A DNA stretch of 64,000 nt from Rhodovibrio sodomensis (GTDB lineage: Bacteria; Pseudomonadota; Alphaproteobacteria; Kiloniellales; Rhodovibrionaceae): the NCBI RefSeq assembly GCF_016583645.1, contig NZ_NRRL01000003.1, forward strand, positions 62,001-126,000, in the 5' to 3' direction. Position 1 is the stretch's first letter. The number at the start of each line of letters is the position of its first letter. The notes under the pieces were generated by a model. That model was given only the letters and a program-made list of their open reading frames with translations, had not been told where the DNA came from and did no database searches. The translations under genes and the position numbers were made by a program. Below are positions 39,799 through 48,083 of the stretch, piece by piece.

Positions 39799-39885
39799 CT
39801 AGAACCAGCCGAGTACCACGCCATTCGCGATGGCGGAAGCGACCAGGATGACGGCGACGAGAAGGGTGATCGTGACGGTGGGCAT
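39799..39885 (-). CDS. 28-residue single-helix membrane peptide
   Basis: MPTVTITLLVAVILVASAIA followed by NGVVLGWF: almost entirely one membrane helix. AGGGAGC seven bases upstream supports translation. Small single-helix proteins commonly modulate larger membrane partners, but none is identified. Confidence 0.45.
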   Translation of the reverse strand: MPTVTITLLVAVILVASAIANGVVLGWF

Positions 39886-39976
39886 GGCGACGGCTCCCTG
39901 GGTCTCTTGGGTGAACTGATATTTCGGGGGCGGCCGTGACGGCGCGGGACGAGGAGCGCCGTCACGGCCGGCAATC

Positions 39977-41098
39977 TCAGGCGGCGGCGATCCGGTTGTA
40001 GGCGTGCTGGTCGCGGATCGCGCCGACCAGCTTTTCGATCCGGCAGGCATAAAGACCGGACGTGGCGACCGGGTTCAGCTCGATGATCAGCGGCGCGCCG
40101 TCGGCGTTGACCGCGAGGTCGAGTGAGAAGTCGCGCAACTCCGGATCTTCCGCCATCAGTTCGGGCACGATCCGCTCGGCGAACTGCCGGTACAGCTTGG
40201 CTCGTGCCCGGTCGACCCGGATCCCACCGGACCCGCGCAGGTTCTCCATCTGCGGGTCGAAGGTCTCACCGGGGATGCGGTCCCAGGGGGTGTGGCGTTC
40301 GATGCAGCCGGCTCCGGTGACGACCCGGCCGCCGATCACGAAGATCCGGTACTCGTCGCGCATCTCGATGCGGCCCTGCAGCAGCAGGGCCTGGGTGCGC
40401 CCCTCGAGGTCGAGCAGGTCGTAGGAGAGCGCGTCGTACACCGCCTGTTTGCAGGCGACCGGGTGGGCGCCCGCCGGAAGCTCGACCGGATAGAGCGGGC
40501 CGTACTTTGGCTGGAAGACGTTCTTGATCAGCGCGTCGACCGGTCCCGCCGCGGCCCAGTTCTCGAGGGCGTGGGTGATCTCGCTGGGCTGGCCGGAATG
40601 GACGACCTTCCCGTTGAGGCCGGTACCTTCGACGTCGCAGAGCTGGACCTGCCGACCGGCGTGACGCTGGAAGGCCGGGTTGCTCGCATAGCGGTTCGCC
40701 GCGGCAGCGCCGGCCGGGCTTGGCCACGACTGGCCGTCGATCGCGCTGGTGGTCAGGCGGGCACGCAGGGGCTGCGGACCGAACAGGGCGAAGGGGCGGT
40801 TCGGATCGAAGGGGCGTGACAGACTGATGAGCGGCTTGATGTCCTGGGCGCGCTCGGGCAGCGGCGTGATGCGGTCCAGGATATGGACATCCAGACCGGC
40901 GTCGTGGGCGGCCAGCAGCCAGGCGATGTTCTCGTGCCAGTCCTCGATGTCCGCCTGGTTGTGATACGCGGCGAGCGGGACATGCTGCATGTAGCGCCCC
41001 TTGGCCGCCTGGTAGGCGCAGTAGGCATACTCCGGGATGTCGGACCGCGGTTTGGCGACGACATCGAGCGGGAATCGCGGGGTGAACAGGACATGCAT
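39977..41098 (-). CDS. ATP-grasp domain protein
   Basis: 373 residues from ATG 41098 (GGAGG seven bases upstream). The C-terminal half has ATP-grasp features: LIKNVF, IEMRDEYRIFVIGGRVVTG, and the metal-binding DLAVNADGAPLIIELNPV. The N-terminal part (MHVLFTPRFPLDVVAKPRSD) is the variable substrate domain. Such enzymes ligate a carboxylate to an amine or thiol using ATP; the substrate here is unknown. The DUF4343-type of ATP-grasp is common in phages. Confidence 0.8.
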   Translation of the reverse strand: MHVLFTPRFPLDVVAKPRSDIPEYAYCAYQAAKGRYMQHVPLAAYHNQADIEDWHENIAWLLAAHDAGLDVHILDRITPLPERAQDIKPLISLSRPFDPNRPFALFGPQPLRARLTTSAIDGQSWPSPAGAAAANRYASNPAFQRHAGRQVQLCDVEGTGLNGKVVHSGQPSEITHALENWAAAGPVDALIKNVFQPKYGPLYPVELPAGAHPVACKQAVYDALSYDLLDLEGRTQALLLQGRIEMRDEYRIFVIGGRVVTGAGCIERHTPWDRIPGETFDPQMENLRGSGGIRVDRARAKLYRQFAERIVPELMAEDPELRDFSLDLAVNADGAPLIIELNPVATSGLYACRIEKLVGAIRDQHAYNRIAAA

Positions 41099-41148
41099 GG
41101 CGAAGCCTCCTCGGCCTGAATGACGAGCATGCGTGTGCGCCGCTGCTT

Positions 41149-41185
41149 GGCCGCGCGGCGTGCGCCCCAAGGGCGCCGCGCGGCC
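41149..41185 (-). other. Leader hairpin, duplicated segment in the left arm
   Basis: GGCCGCGCGGCG (41149-41160) pairs with 41174-41185; GCG-T-GCG in the left arm gives the alternative inner pairing. 51 nt upstream of the ATP-grasp start. Confidence 0.6.
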
Positions 41186-41205
41186 GAGCTGGGGCGAAAA
41201 GAAAA

Positions 41206-41232
41206 CCCAGGGCCGCGTGCTGCGGCCCTGGG
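41206..41232 (-). terminator. Intrinsic terminator
   Basis: Stem CCCAGGGCCGC with its complement, followed on the minus strand by TTTTCTTTTCG. 28 nt past the stop at 41261. Confidence 0.85.
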
Positions 41233-41260
41233 TGTCGATGGTAAAGAGGGTCCGCGCCGA

Positions 41261-41686
41261 TCAGGACGCTGCTTTCACCGGGAGATTGACGGCGCTGGCG
41301 GCCAGCTTGAGGGCGGTGGCGACACCACGCAGCTCGTCGGTGTCGTTGTAGAGGTCGACGTGCGCCTGGTCGCCCAGGTCATGGATCGCAACCAGGGTGT
41401 TCGCCTCGACCAGTTCGAGTTGCAGGTCCTGGGGCTTGAAGTTGTCGATCAGTACCGGGCTCTGCATGCCGCGGCCGAGCGCGGCGGCGACGGCCAGCGC
41501 GGCCTTGCGGGACAGGTACACACGGTCGACCTCGCCCTTCTGGTCGTGCTCGATCAGTTCGATCGGGCAACGCGCGTCCGTCTGGGCGTCGGCGCGGACG
41601 GTGTAGGCGAGGGCGTCGCCGTGGAGGTGATCCCGGATCTCCATCTCGGTGCCCGTCGAGTCATTCCGAATGACGTTCATGATCAT
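41261..41686 (-). CDS. Uncharacterised 141-residue protein
   Basis: Begins MIMNVIRNDSTGTEMEIRDH; soluble alpha/beta with acidic strands (IELIEHDQKGEVDRVYLS) and a helical middle (AALAVAAALGRGMQ). GAGGAGG eight bases upstream supports ATG 41686. It has its own terminator. No family recognised. Confidence 0.65.
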   Translation of the reverse strand: MIMNVIRNDSTGTEMEIRDHLHGDALAYTVRADAQTDARCPIELIEHDQKGEVDRVYLSRKAALAVAAALGRGMQSPVLIDNFKPQDLQLELVEANTLVAIHDLGDQAHVDLYNDTDELRGVATALKLAASAVNLPVKAAS

Positions 41687-41732
41687 CGCGTCCGCCTCCT
41701 CAAAGGGGTCCAACTCAGCGCGCCGGTGGCGT

Positions 41733-41761
41733 CTCCGGCCGGCAAAGCCGACCGGCCGGAG
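41733..41761 (-). other. Leader hairpin with duplicated arm segment
   Basis: CTCCGGCCGGC pairs with a right arm GCCG-A-CCGGCCGGAG, with CCG twice around one A. 47 nt upstream of the start at 41686. Confidence 0.65.
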
Positions 41762-41844
41762 GGGTCGTCCGGCCCGGACAAATGTAAGCCGGGGCGCTGT
41801 CCCCAGCGCCCCGGCCCAGGAGCTTCTGGAGGTCGCCGGTGCCC

Positions 41845-42351
41845 TCAGGCCGCGATCTCCTCCATGTCCTCTTCCGAGTCCTCCTCGTCGTCGAGGAAGC
41901 TCACCTTGGCCGCGACGATCTTGCCTTCCTGGTTGCGGCGGACCCGTAGCTTGTAGATCCCATCACCGAGGCCGGTGTCGGAGACCACGCCACGGTCGTC
42001 GATCTGGAAGCGATCGCGGTTAAGGTTGTCGTGGCAGCAGATGACCTCGTCGTAGGCATCCGGACCCAGCTGCGGCAGCCGGTCGGCGTCGCAGAACATC
42101 ATCAGGCCGGCATCGACCGGCAGGCTGTCGACGTACTGCTCGATCGGCAGCGTCGTGTCCTCGCCGACCTTGATCAGAACCAGGCTGCTGACGCGCTGGC
42201 CCCACCAGCCGCCGCGCTTCTCGATCGTGACCAGCGCATCCCAGGCGCCGGGCTCGGCGTCGAGAACGGTGTCGAGGCCCTCGCTGGCATGGCAGGGATC
42301 GCTCACGCCGAGCCGGCCGGCGGTGAGCATGAGGGTGGCGAAGCGGTGCAT
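41845..42351 (-). CDS. Uncharacterised acidic protein
   Basis: 168 residues, MHRFATLMLTAGRLGVSDPC..., ending with an acidic tail (DDEEDSEEDMEEIAA). Central strands include WGQRVSSLVLIKVGEDTTLP and DEVICCHDN. GGGAGGTG lies just upstream of the ATG. The first 20 residues are mildly hydrophobic but not a clear signal. No family recognised. Confidence 0.65.
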   Translation of the reverse strand: MHRFATLMLTAGRLGVSDPCHASEGLDTVLDAEPGAWDALVTIEKRGGWWGQRVSSLVLIKVGEDTTLPIEQYVDSLPVDAGLMMFCDADRLPQLGPDAYDEVICCHDNLNRDRFQIDDRGVVSDTGLGDGIYKLRVRRNQEGKIVAAKVSFLDDEEDSEEDMEEIAA

Positions 42352-42427
42352 GAGCACCTCCCTTGTCTTGATGAAAGGGTCGGATCGGGGGACGTGGAAG
42401 CGGGGTGGGGCGGCTGCAGCCGCGCGG

Positions 42428-42622
42428 TCATGCCTTGGGCTGATCGGGGCTGGGTTGCGGGATCGCGGCGGCGTCGCGCAGGGCTTCGAGCCAGGTCTCC
42501 GGCGTGGCGTGGATCGCAAGCGACTGCCGGACATGATCGTGATCCGGAAGGCCGTGGCGGCGCGCGAGCGCGTCGAACCGGGTCTTCCAGTCGGGAGTGG
42601 GTAGCCGGGACGCCTCGCACAT
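42428..42622 (-). CDS. Uncharacterised 64-residue protein
   Basis: Begins MCEASRLPTPDWKTRFDALA; two helices (DWKTRFDALARRHGL, ETWLEALRDAAAIP). CAGGAGC upstream of the ATG. No family recognised. Confidence 0.58.
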   Translation of the reverse strand: MCEASRLPTPDWKTRFDALARRHGLPDHDHVRQSLAIHATPETWLEALRDAAAIPQPSPDQPKA

Positions 42623-42746
42623 AACCGCCTGCTCCTGCTGGCTGCGGGCCGGAAAGCTCCGGGGTCGAGGGCCTCGTCCGGAGCGCTTCCGTCGCGCATC
42701 ACCGAATCCACCACCTTGACGACCGAACGCGCGCTCTCGGTTTCGC

Positions 42747-42971
42747 TTACCGGGCCGGTGTCTGGGGATCTGGGAGCGCAGAGCCCGTTTCGGCCTGTCG
42801 GCGCGCCTCGACCCGCCGGATCGCCGCAGCCATCTGGCCGACGCGATCGGGATGGCAGCTCGGACACCAGTCGAAGATTTTGCGCGAAGAGCCGATCGCG
42901 AGCTTTTTCAGGATCAGGCCGTTGGTGCAGATCAGGCATCCGCGCGGTGGTGTGGGTTTAGATTTGCGCAT
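42747..42971 (-). CDS. Small zinc-ribbon protein
   Basis: 74 residues with two CxxC pairs, CLICTN (~12-15) and WCPSCH (~36-39), a probable zinc-binding knuckle pair, and a basic C-terminus (IRRVEARRQAETG). It overlaps the Aat gene by 14 bp and may be cotranslated with it. Function unknown; nucleic-acid or protein binding is plausible. Confidence 0.65.
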   Translation of the reverse strand: MRKSKPTPPRGCLICTNGLILKKLAIGSSRKIFDWCPSCHPDRVGQMAAAIRRVEARRQAETGSALPDPQTPAR

Positions 42972-43686
42972 GTGAGGCTCCTGCGCCCGAGGACGGGTGC
43001 GTGATCGTGTTGAGGAAGGCCGACACGGGGCCGTGTTCGTCGTCGCCGTCCGGCCCGAAATCGCCAGCCGGCGCGCTGACGGCCGCCCAGCGGCGTGGCA
43101 TGAAGTCGGCCTTGTCGTGCGCGCGCATGCCGAAGCGCTGCATGTGCAGGCTGACGACCTGCGTATCCAGCAGGCTGTAGCCGCCGTGGTAGAGGCGGGA
43201 CAGCAGGTGCGTGGCAGCGATCGCGCCCGCGTTGTCCGCGAGTGTGAACATGGACTCGCCGACGAAGACCTGTCCGACCGCGACGCCGTAGAGGCCGCCG
43301 ACCAGGTCCCGCCCCTGCCAGACCTCGATCGAGTGCGCGTGACCGGCGTTGTGCAGGCGCAGAGCAGCCTCGATGATGCCGTCGGTGATCCAGCCGCCGT
43401 GCCGCTCGGCGCCGGCGCAGTGCGCGACAGTGTCCTCGAAGGCGGTATTGGCGGTGACGCGGTAGGGCTGGCGCCGGACCGTCTTACGCAGGCGCCGTGG
43501 CACCCGGAAGTCGCCGACGAACGCGCCGGCCGGCGGGTCGAAGAAGCACCAGGTGAAGCCCTGGCGGCCGGCCGGAAACGGCGCGAGCCCGAGGCTGTAG
43601 CGGTACAGCAGCTCTTGGGCCGGGAGGTCGGCGGAGGTCCGTTCGACGCCGATGCAGTGCGAGGGCAGGCAGGCGGTCAGGGTCAT
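42958..43686 (-). CDS. aat: Leucyl/phenylalanyl-tRNA--protein transferase
   Basis: 242 residues, the usual length. Visible family marks: TWCFFDPP, VTANTAFEDTVAHCA, WITDGIIEAALRLHNAGHAH, HSIEVWQGRDLVGGLYGVAV, GESMFTLADNAGAIA and YSLLDTQVVSLHMQRFGM. Aat transfers Leu or Phe from tRNA to Arg/Lys N-termini and feeds the ClpAP N-end rule pathway. The conserved ASK-like segment after GESMF is altered (LADNAG), so activity should be tested. On an element such as this it could redirect host proteolysis (inference). Confidence 0.9.
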   Translation of the reverse strand: MTLTACLPSHCIGVERTSADLPAQELLYRYSLGLAPFPAGRQGFTWCFFDPPAGAFVGDFRVPRRLRKTVRRQPYRVTANTAFEDTVAHCAGAERHGGWITDGIIEAALRLHNAGHAHSIEVWQGRDLVGGLYGVAVGQVFVGESMFTLADNAGAIAATHLLSRLYHGGYSLLDTQVVSLHMQRFGMRAHDKADFMPRRWAAVSAPAGDFGPDGDDEHGPVSAFLNTITHPSSGAGASHAQI

Positions 43687-43722
43687 CGGCTGCGGACCTC
43701 CGGATGCGATGGGCGCGCCGCG

Positions 43723-44274
43723 TCAGTGCGACGGAGTGCCGGTGTCGTCGACGCGGGTGAGGGCGTCGATCCGTCCTCGAAGATGCGCCTCCGAGATGTC
43801 GAAGACGCGCGTCAGGTGGCGATAGTCGATCCATCTTGCCGCAGCGATCTCCTGGCGGAGCAGGTGCAGCGGGCACAGCAGCTCGAACGCCAGGGTGCAG
43901 GCTTCCCAGGTCATCCGCTTCTCCGGGTCTTCCCAGCTCTGGGGCCGGAAGCGCGGGTCGCGCGGCCAAGCGTAATGCAGCAGGTAGTGAGAGAGGCCAT
44001 ACAGCCGGCCGAACGTCACGCGCGGACCGGTGTGGTGGTCCGGGATGCGGACGGTGAAGCTGTCCAGCCCCTCGACACGGACATCGGGGTGCGCGGTCAT
44101 CGGCGCGAAAACGCGCTGCTCCTGTCCGCCGAGGGCACGCAGCAGGCGCGAACCGTCGACCGGGGCGGGCAGGTTCGCGCGCTCGGAGATATCCTGGGCG
44201 TAGAGCTGCAGGGTGGCGAGGTCGAAGCCGGCCGGTGTGAACGGCTCGTAGAGCGTGGTGACGGTCGCGGACAT
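43723..44274 (-). CDS. ImmA/IrrE-family protein with degenerate active site
   Basis: 183 residues. RVTFGRLYGLSHYLLHY, WEACTLAFELLCPLHLLR and FDISEAHLRGRIDAL follow the IrrE/ImmA zinc-peptidase layout (HExxH helix, EA-FA-ELLMP, and the end helix). The HExGH of active members is replaced by YGLSH: the catalytic Glu and first His are missing, so it is probably not a peptidase. It could still bind a repressor or the host protease partner. A second, differently damaged member lies at 59194. Confidence 0.7.
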   Translation of the reverse strand: MSATVTTLYEPFTPAGFDLATLQLYAQDISERANLPAPVDGSRLLRALGGQEQRVFAPMTAHPDVRVEGLDSFTVRIPDHHTGPRVTFGRLYGLSHYLLHYAWPRDPRFRPQSWEDPEKRMTWEACTLAFELLCPLHLLRQEIAAARWIDYRHLTRVFDISEAHLRGRIDALTRVDDTGTPSH

Positions 44275-44351
44275 GGCGTTCTTTCCAGAAGGCTGGAGCC
44301 GGAAGGCCCAGGACGGGCGGCTTCCGGCTCCGGGGATCGGAAGGCGTTGGC

Positions 44352-44741
44352 TCAGCCGGCCGCTTGCCGTTGCGCCATGACCGCCTTCACCTCCTCGGGA
44401 TCGGGTCGGTCGACCAGGCGGCCGTGCTTCGCCGAGATCGCGGCATAGACGGAGATCGGGTGCTCGCCCGTCCAGTGCAGGTCCCGCTCGATCCCGAGCG
44501 CGCCGCCCAGGAAGGTGATACTCTCCAGTTCACGGAGCGAAACGTCGCCGAGTTCCGGGCAGCCGAACCCGAGGTCGGCCAGGCCGAACAGCAGATCCGG
44601 CATCTCGGGGTCCATCTCGGTGATCAGCCAGGTGGCGGCACCGACGGGGCTGAAGAACTTGACGACAGGCGTGTGGTCCTGGTCGCGGTTGCGGCCGTTG
44701 GCGAGCAGTTGCTCGCGGATCTCGTCGGTGACGAGCTGCAT
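44352..44741 (-). CDS. DUF2958 protein
   Basis: 129 residues. MQLVTDEIREQLLANG, TPVVKFFSPVGAATWLITEM, FGLADLGFGCPELGDVSL and LGIERDLHWTGEHPIS follow the DUF2958 pattern exactly. The family is small, soluble and mostly found on plasmids and phages of Proteobacteria; its role is unknown. GGAC precedes the ATG. Confidence 0.85.
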   Translation of the reverse strand: MQLVTDEIREQLLANGRNRDQDHTPVVKFFSPVGAATWLITEMDPEMPDLLFGLADLGFGCPELGDVSLRELESITFLGGALGIERDLHWTGEHPISVYAAISAKHGRLVDRPDPEEVKAVMAQRQAAG

Positions 44742-44820
44742 GGGCGTGTCCTTGTCTGGCGCGAGAGTGGGGAGGTGCGAAGGGCGTCGCGGCGGCGTTG
44801 GTCGGGCCCGATCGGGCCGC

Positions 44821-45258
44821 TCAGGAAGCGTCTTCGTCGAAGAAAAAGATCAGGTAGGGGTAGCCGTTCGAGACGTTGCAGCCCTCGGCGATCGCGGTCG
44901 CGGTCACTGGGCGGTCCAGGTACGCGCTCAGGAAGACGCTCGCGTCCCGCTGGCGCATCTGGCGGATCGGCGTGCTCACCCGGCCACAGGCGCGCCGCCA
45001 GGCGGCCTCGTCCCATTGGCGCATGCGGTCGTCGTACATGCCGTTGCTGAGCTTCTCCCGGGGCTTGCTGCGCCACAGGAAGTGCGGGGTGAAGGCGTAG
45101 GGCGCCTCGGTGCGCGTGCGATTGGGTGCGGCGGGATCGAGCCAGTCGTATCCGGAGGTGTGGCGGGAGGTGTAGGCGGAGGCGGACCAGCGGCGGTCGC
45201 GCGGGTCTTCGCCCAGGCACTCGGCCGGGTACTGGTTCATACGATCACGGTACGACAT
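44821..45258 (-). CDS. Uncharacterised 145-residue protein
   Basis: Begins MSYRDRMNQYPAECLGEDPR; rich in Arg, Tyr and Ser, with a helical C-terminal part (TAIAEGCNVSNGYPYLIFFF). AGGAGA nine bases upstream. No family recognised. Confidence 0.62.
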   Translation of the reverse strand: MSYRDRMNQYPAECLGEDPRDRRWSASAYTSRHTSGYDWLDPAAPNRTRTEAPYAFTPHFLWRSKPREKLSNGMYDDRMRQWDEAAWRRACGRVSTPIRQMRQRDASVFLSAYLDRPVTATAIAEGCNVSNGYPYLIFFFDEDAS

Positions 45259-45318
45259 CTCAGGCGTTCTCCTGGATCAGGGTGAGGACCCCCTTGGCCG
45301 GGTCGAGTGCTCGGGGGC

Positions 45319-45567
45319 TCAGCGCCGGGGCGTGCTGTCCGCGAGGTCGGTCAGACAGGCGAGCTGGTTGAGCGTGTCGAGGCGAAGGGCGCCTGCGGGC
45401 GTGATTTCCAGGAACGCCGGAAACCGCCCGGTCTTGCGTGCGAGCCCGTGCGCGAGCGCTTCTTCGATCGCGGCCTGGCCGAAGACCAGGCGGGCGTTGC
45501 GTCGGCTGTAGCGCGCGTTGATCTGGTTTGCGTGCGCCAGACGGCGGAGCAGGGCGGGGACGGTCAT
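45319..45567 (-). CDS. Uncharacterised small helical protein
   Basis: 82 residues from ATG 45567 (AAGGAG eight bases upstream): MTVPALLRRLAHANQINARY..., a likely helix-turn-helix-like bundle (IEEALAHGLARKTGRF). No specific family recognised. Confidence 0.58.
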   Translation of the reverse strand: MTVPALLRRLAHANQINARYSRRNARLVFGQAAIEEALAHGLARKTGRFPAFLEITPAGALRLDTLNQLACLTDLADSTPRR

Positions 45568-45589
45568 GGGGTGAACTCCTTCGCCGGCG

Positions 45590-45973
45590 TCAGCGTGACG
45601 AGACGACCTCACGCCAGTAACCGATCAGCTCCTGGGCCAGCGTCGGCCGCAGGTGGGCCGGGGCCTCGGACATGGCGAGCACGAACTGCGTGAGCAGGGC
45701 CGAGGCGAGCTGGGCGTCGTCGCCGGTGCCGCGCTCGGCCATCAGGCCGGCGGCCGCGAGCACCAGGGCGTGGGCGACCTGACGACCGTCGTGCGTCTCG
45801 CGCAGCGCCGAGATCAGGTTGTCGACCGCGATCTGTGCGCCCTCGAAGTCGCCGTCCGTCTCCCTGTCAGCGAAGGCGGCGTTGTCCTGCTCGATCTCGT
45901 ACGCCACTTCGGCGTAGCGCTGCGGGGGGATGTCGTTCAGACCCATCAGGGCGATCAGGTCGGTCTGGGACAT
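45590..45973 (-). CDS. Uncharacterised helical protein
   Basis: 127 residues from ATG 45973. All-helical composition (MSQTDLIALMGLNDIPPQRY, VAHALVLAAAGLMAERG, LASALLTQFVLAMSEAPAHL). Followed by another small helical gene 23 bp later. No family recognised. Confidence 0.62.
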   Translation of the reverse strand: MSQTDLIALMGLNDIPPQRYAEVAYEIEQDNAAFADRETDGDFEGAQIAVDNLISALRETHDGRQVAHALVLAAAGLMAERGTGDDAQLASALLTQFVLAMSEAPAHLRPTLAQELIGYWREVVSSR

Positions 45974-46000
45974 GAGGTGCATCTCCCTTTAGGGGCCGGG

Positions 46001-46396
46001 TCAGACGAGGCCGAGCCACTGTCCGGCGAGGCGGCGAAACGCCGCGTCGCGCTGGTCGGCGGGCAGCTTGTGGAGCTCGGTCGCGAACAACTGGACGGTG
46101 CTTACAAGGCGCTCGATCCTGTCGGCATCGCTGGTCTCGGCGAGCATGCGCGCGGCGAGGAGGACCGATGCCTTCACGGCGTCCTCACCGGCGCCACTTC
46201 GAGGGCCGCAGGAAGCCTCGAGGCGATCGCGCAAGGCTGCGTAGGCGTTCGTGGTGCGGGCGGCCATGGTGTCGACGGGCGTGTCGGTGGCGCGCACATC
46301 CGGGTCGCGGTGACGGTCGCACTCGGCTTGTGCCAGGGCTTCGCGTCGAAGGGTCTCGGACGCGGTGCCCGTGATGAGGTCAGCGAACGGCGGCAT
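46001..46396 (-). CDS. Uncharacterised helical protein
   Basis: 131 residues, MPPFADLITGTASETLRREA..., with helices NAYAALRDRLEASCG and VKASVLLAARMLAETSDADR and a C-terminal helix (QRDAAFRRLAGQWLGLV). Similar in size and composition to the 127-residue neighbour but without clear alignment. Possibly cotranscribed. Confidence 0.62.
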   Translation of the reverse strand: MPPFADLITGTASETLRREALAQAECDRHRDPDVRATDTPVDTMAARTTNAYAALRDRLEASCGPRSGAGEDAVKASVLLAARMLAETSDADRIERLVSTVQLFATELHKLPADQRDAAFRRLAGQWLGLV

Positions 46397-46438
46397 TTTG
46401 GTTATCCCAAAAGAGCCTCCCGGCGTGAATCGCGTCGA

Positions 46439-47152
46439 TCAGACGGCGTCCGCCAGCTGATGGATGGTGGCGATCGCGGCGACCGGGTCGAGCTGCAGGC
46501 GGGTCATCAGCCGCACATCGGTCCGGCCGCTGTCGAACTGCTCTACGAGCGCCAGGGTGTCGGCCGCGCGCACCAGGTAGGTCTTGGGGGCGAAGCAGGT
46601 CATGCGCAGCATCCGGACGGCAGCTTCGCCCAGGATCTCGCCCGCCATCGCGCGCTGGTCGGATTCGAGCTGGCTGAGCGGGAGATCGGACCGGGCGCGC
46701 AGCAGGAAGCTGTCGCCGTCCTCCATCCCCATGCCCAGCATCTGCAGGCCTTCGCGAAGCACGCGGGTGTACTCGCCGACCGGCATTAGGTCGGGAACCC
46801 GGTGCTGGTCGACCAGGGCGAAGCCCTGGGGGAGGGCGATCACGGCGCCGAAGGCGCGGACCACGAGTTCCGCATCGCAGGCGACTTCGGCGAACGCGAT
46901 CGCGAGCGAGCTGGTCGCCGTACTCAGGCGCAGGTCGATCGCTTCGCTGCGGCCGAGCGTGTAGCGGCAACCGAAACCGTCCGGCGCATAGGCCGTGATG
47001 GTGACGCTGTTGCGCGCGACGTCGTAGCTGGCCCGGACTTCGACCGGCTGACCGATGTAGTCGTCGTCGATCCGAAGCGCCATCAGCTCGCGCAGGTCCT
47101 CGGTCGCCGCCCGGAGCGCGGTGAGGGCGGGGAGGCTCAGGGTCTCGATCAT
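46439..47152 (-). CDS. Uncharacterised 237-residue protein
   Basis: Begins MIETLSLPALTALRAATEDL; soluble alpha/beta, with strands EVRASYDVARNSVTITAYAP and VRAFGAVIALPQGFALVDQH and a helical end (MTRLQLDPVAAIATIHQLAD). AAGGAAAGG lies upstream. Its size and order of elements recall the 20986 and 35761 proteins, but I see no convincing alignment. Confidence 0.68.
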   Translation of the reverse strand: MIETLSLPALTALRAATEDLRELMALRIDDDYIGQPVEVRASYDVARNSVTITAYAPDGFGCRYTLGRSEAIDLRLSTATSSLAIAFAEVACDAELVVRAFGAVIALPQGFALVDQHRVPDLMPVGEYTRVLREGLQMLGMGMEDGDSFLLRARSDLPLSQLESDQRAMAGEILGEAAVRMLRMTCFAPKTYLVRAADTLALVEQFDSGRTDVRLMTRLQLDPVAAIATIHQLADAV

Positions 47153-47189
47153 CTTCGACAGCCTTTCCTTGAAGCTGACACGCGCTGGC

Positions 47190-47228
47190 GCCGGGGCGCC
47201 GTCGCCCCCGTCGGGCGGCGCCCCCGGC
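47190..47228 (-). other. Leader hairpin, duplicated segment in the left arm
   Basis: GCCGGGGCGC pairs with GCGCCCCCGGC; the left arm carries CGCC-GT-CGCC, allowing a competing inner stem CGCCC/GGGCG. 38 nt upstream of the start at 47152. Confidence 0.55.
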
Positions 47229-47328
47229 TGCCGGCGCGTTGATCTCCGGGCCGGTGTGCGGGCCCGATTTAGAGATGGATGCAACTCGGAGATGGATGCG
47301 CTGCGGTCTCGCTGGCCGTGTGAGGCGG

Positions 47329-48036
47329 TCAGCGTGGCCCCAGGAACGGCAGCCGCAGGGTGTCCAGCTGGCCCAGGATCTCCGCGTCGCTCGTGCGCGG
47401 GGTGCAGGCGATATGGATCAGTGCCGGGCGGTCTGCGGCCGCTGACATGTCGGACAGGCCTCCGGGCAGGTCGAGTGCGGCCCGGACGAGCCGCTTGATC
47501 GCCACCTCGCGCCAGACGTCCTGGTCGTCCGCAGAGATCAGGACGCCCGCGTCGCCGTCGCACGCCGCGCACCGGGGGAAGGCAGCGGTGTAGGCGATCT
47601 CGACCGGGCCGACCCGGGAGGCCTCGGTGCGGTGCTGGCGCGTGATCGTACCGCCGCAGTCCTCGCAATAGGTCTCCGCGGATGCCAGCAGGTGGGATCG
47701 CTGAGCCACCCGGATCTCCTGGTTGCGTTGCCACTCGCGGAACTCTCGCGCGTGCTGGGCGGCCTGGAAGATCAGCCAGTGGGTGACGTAGAAGACGGTG
47801 CGACGGATCGGAGCCTGACCCGGAAGGCGCACGTCCTCCGCGCCGTAGCCGGTGATCCGGGCGGTGTCCTGCCAGTCGGGTGCGTGGCCGGTCAGCCAGT
47901 CGATCAGCTTGAGCTGGTCCGCGTTGTTGCGCTGCCAGAGCCGCGGCTTGTGCGTGCGCTCGAACTCCGGCCGGCGGTTCAGCGAGACGCCGACGGTCTG
48001 AAGCTCGACGCGGCAGGGAAGGACGGTGACCGACAT
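47329..48036 (-). CDS. Uncharacterised protein with zinc ribbon
   Basis: 235 residues from ATG 48036 (AAGGAG eight bases upstream). A helical N-terminal half (LKLIDWLTGHAPDWQDT, FQAAQHAREFREWQRNQEI) is followed by CEDCG (~134) and CAACDGD (~162), a probable zinc-ribbon, and a C-terminal alpha/beta part. Zinc ribbons often contact nucleic acid. Family unknown. Confidence 0.68.
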   Translation of the reverse strand: MSVTVLPCRVELQTVGVSLNRRPEFERTHKPRLWQRNNADQLKLIDWLTGHAPDWQDTARITGYGAEDVRLPGQAPIRRTVFYVTHWLIFQAAQHAREFREWQRNQEIRVAQRSHLLASAETYCEDCGGTITRQHRTEASRVGPVEIAYTAAFPRCAACDGDAGVLISADDQDVWREVAIKRLVRAALDLPGGLSDMSAAADRPALIHIACTPRTSDAEILGQLDTLRLPFLGPR

Positions 48037-48083
48037 GATGCGCACTCCTTCTTCGGTAGGCGGCCCGGCCATGACCCGTGCGG

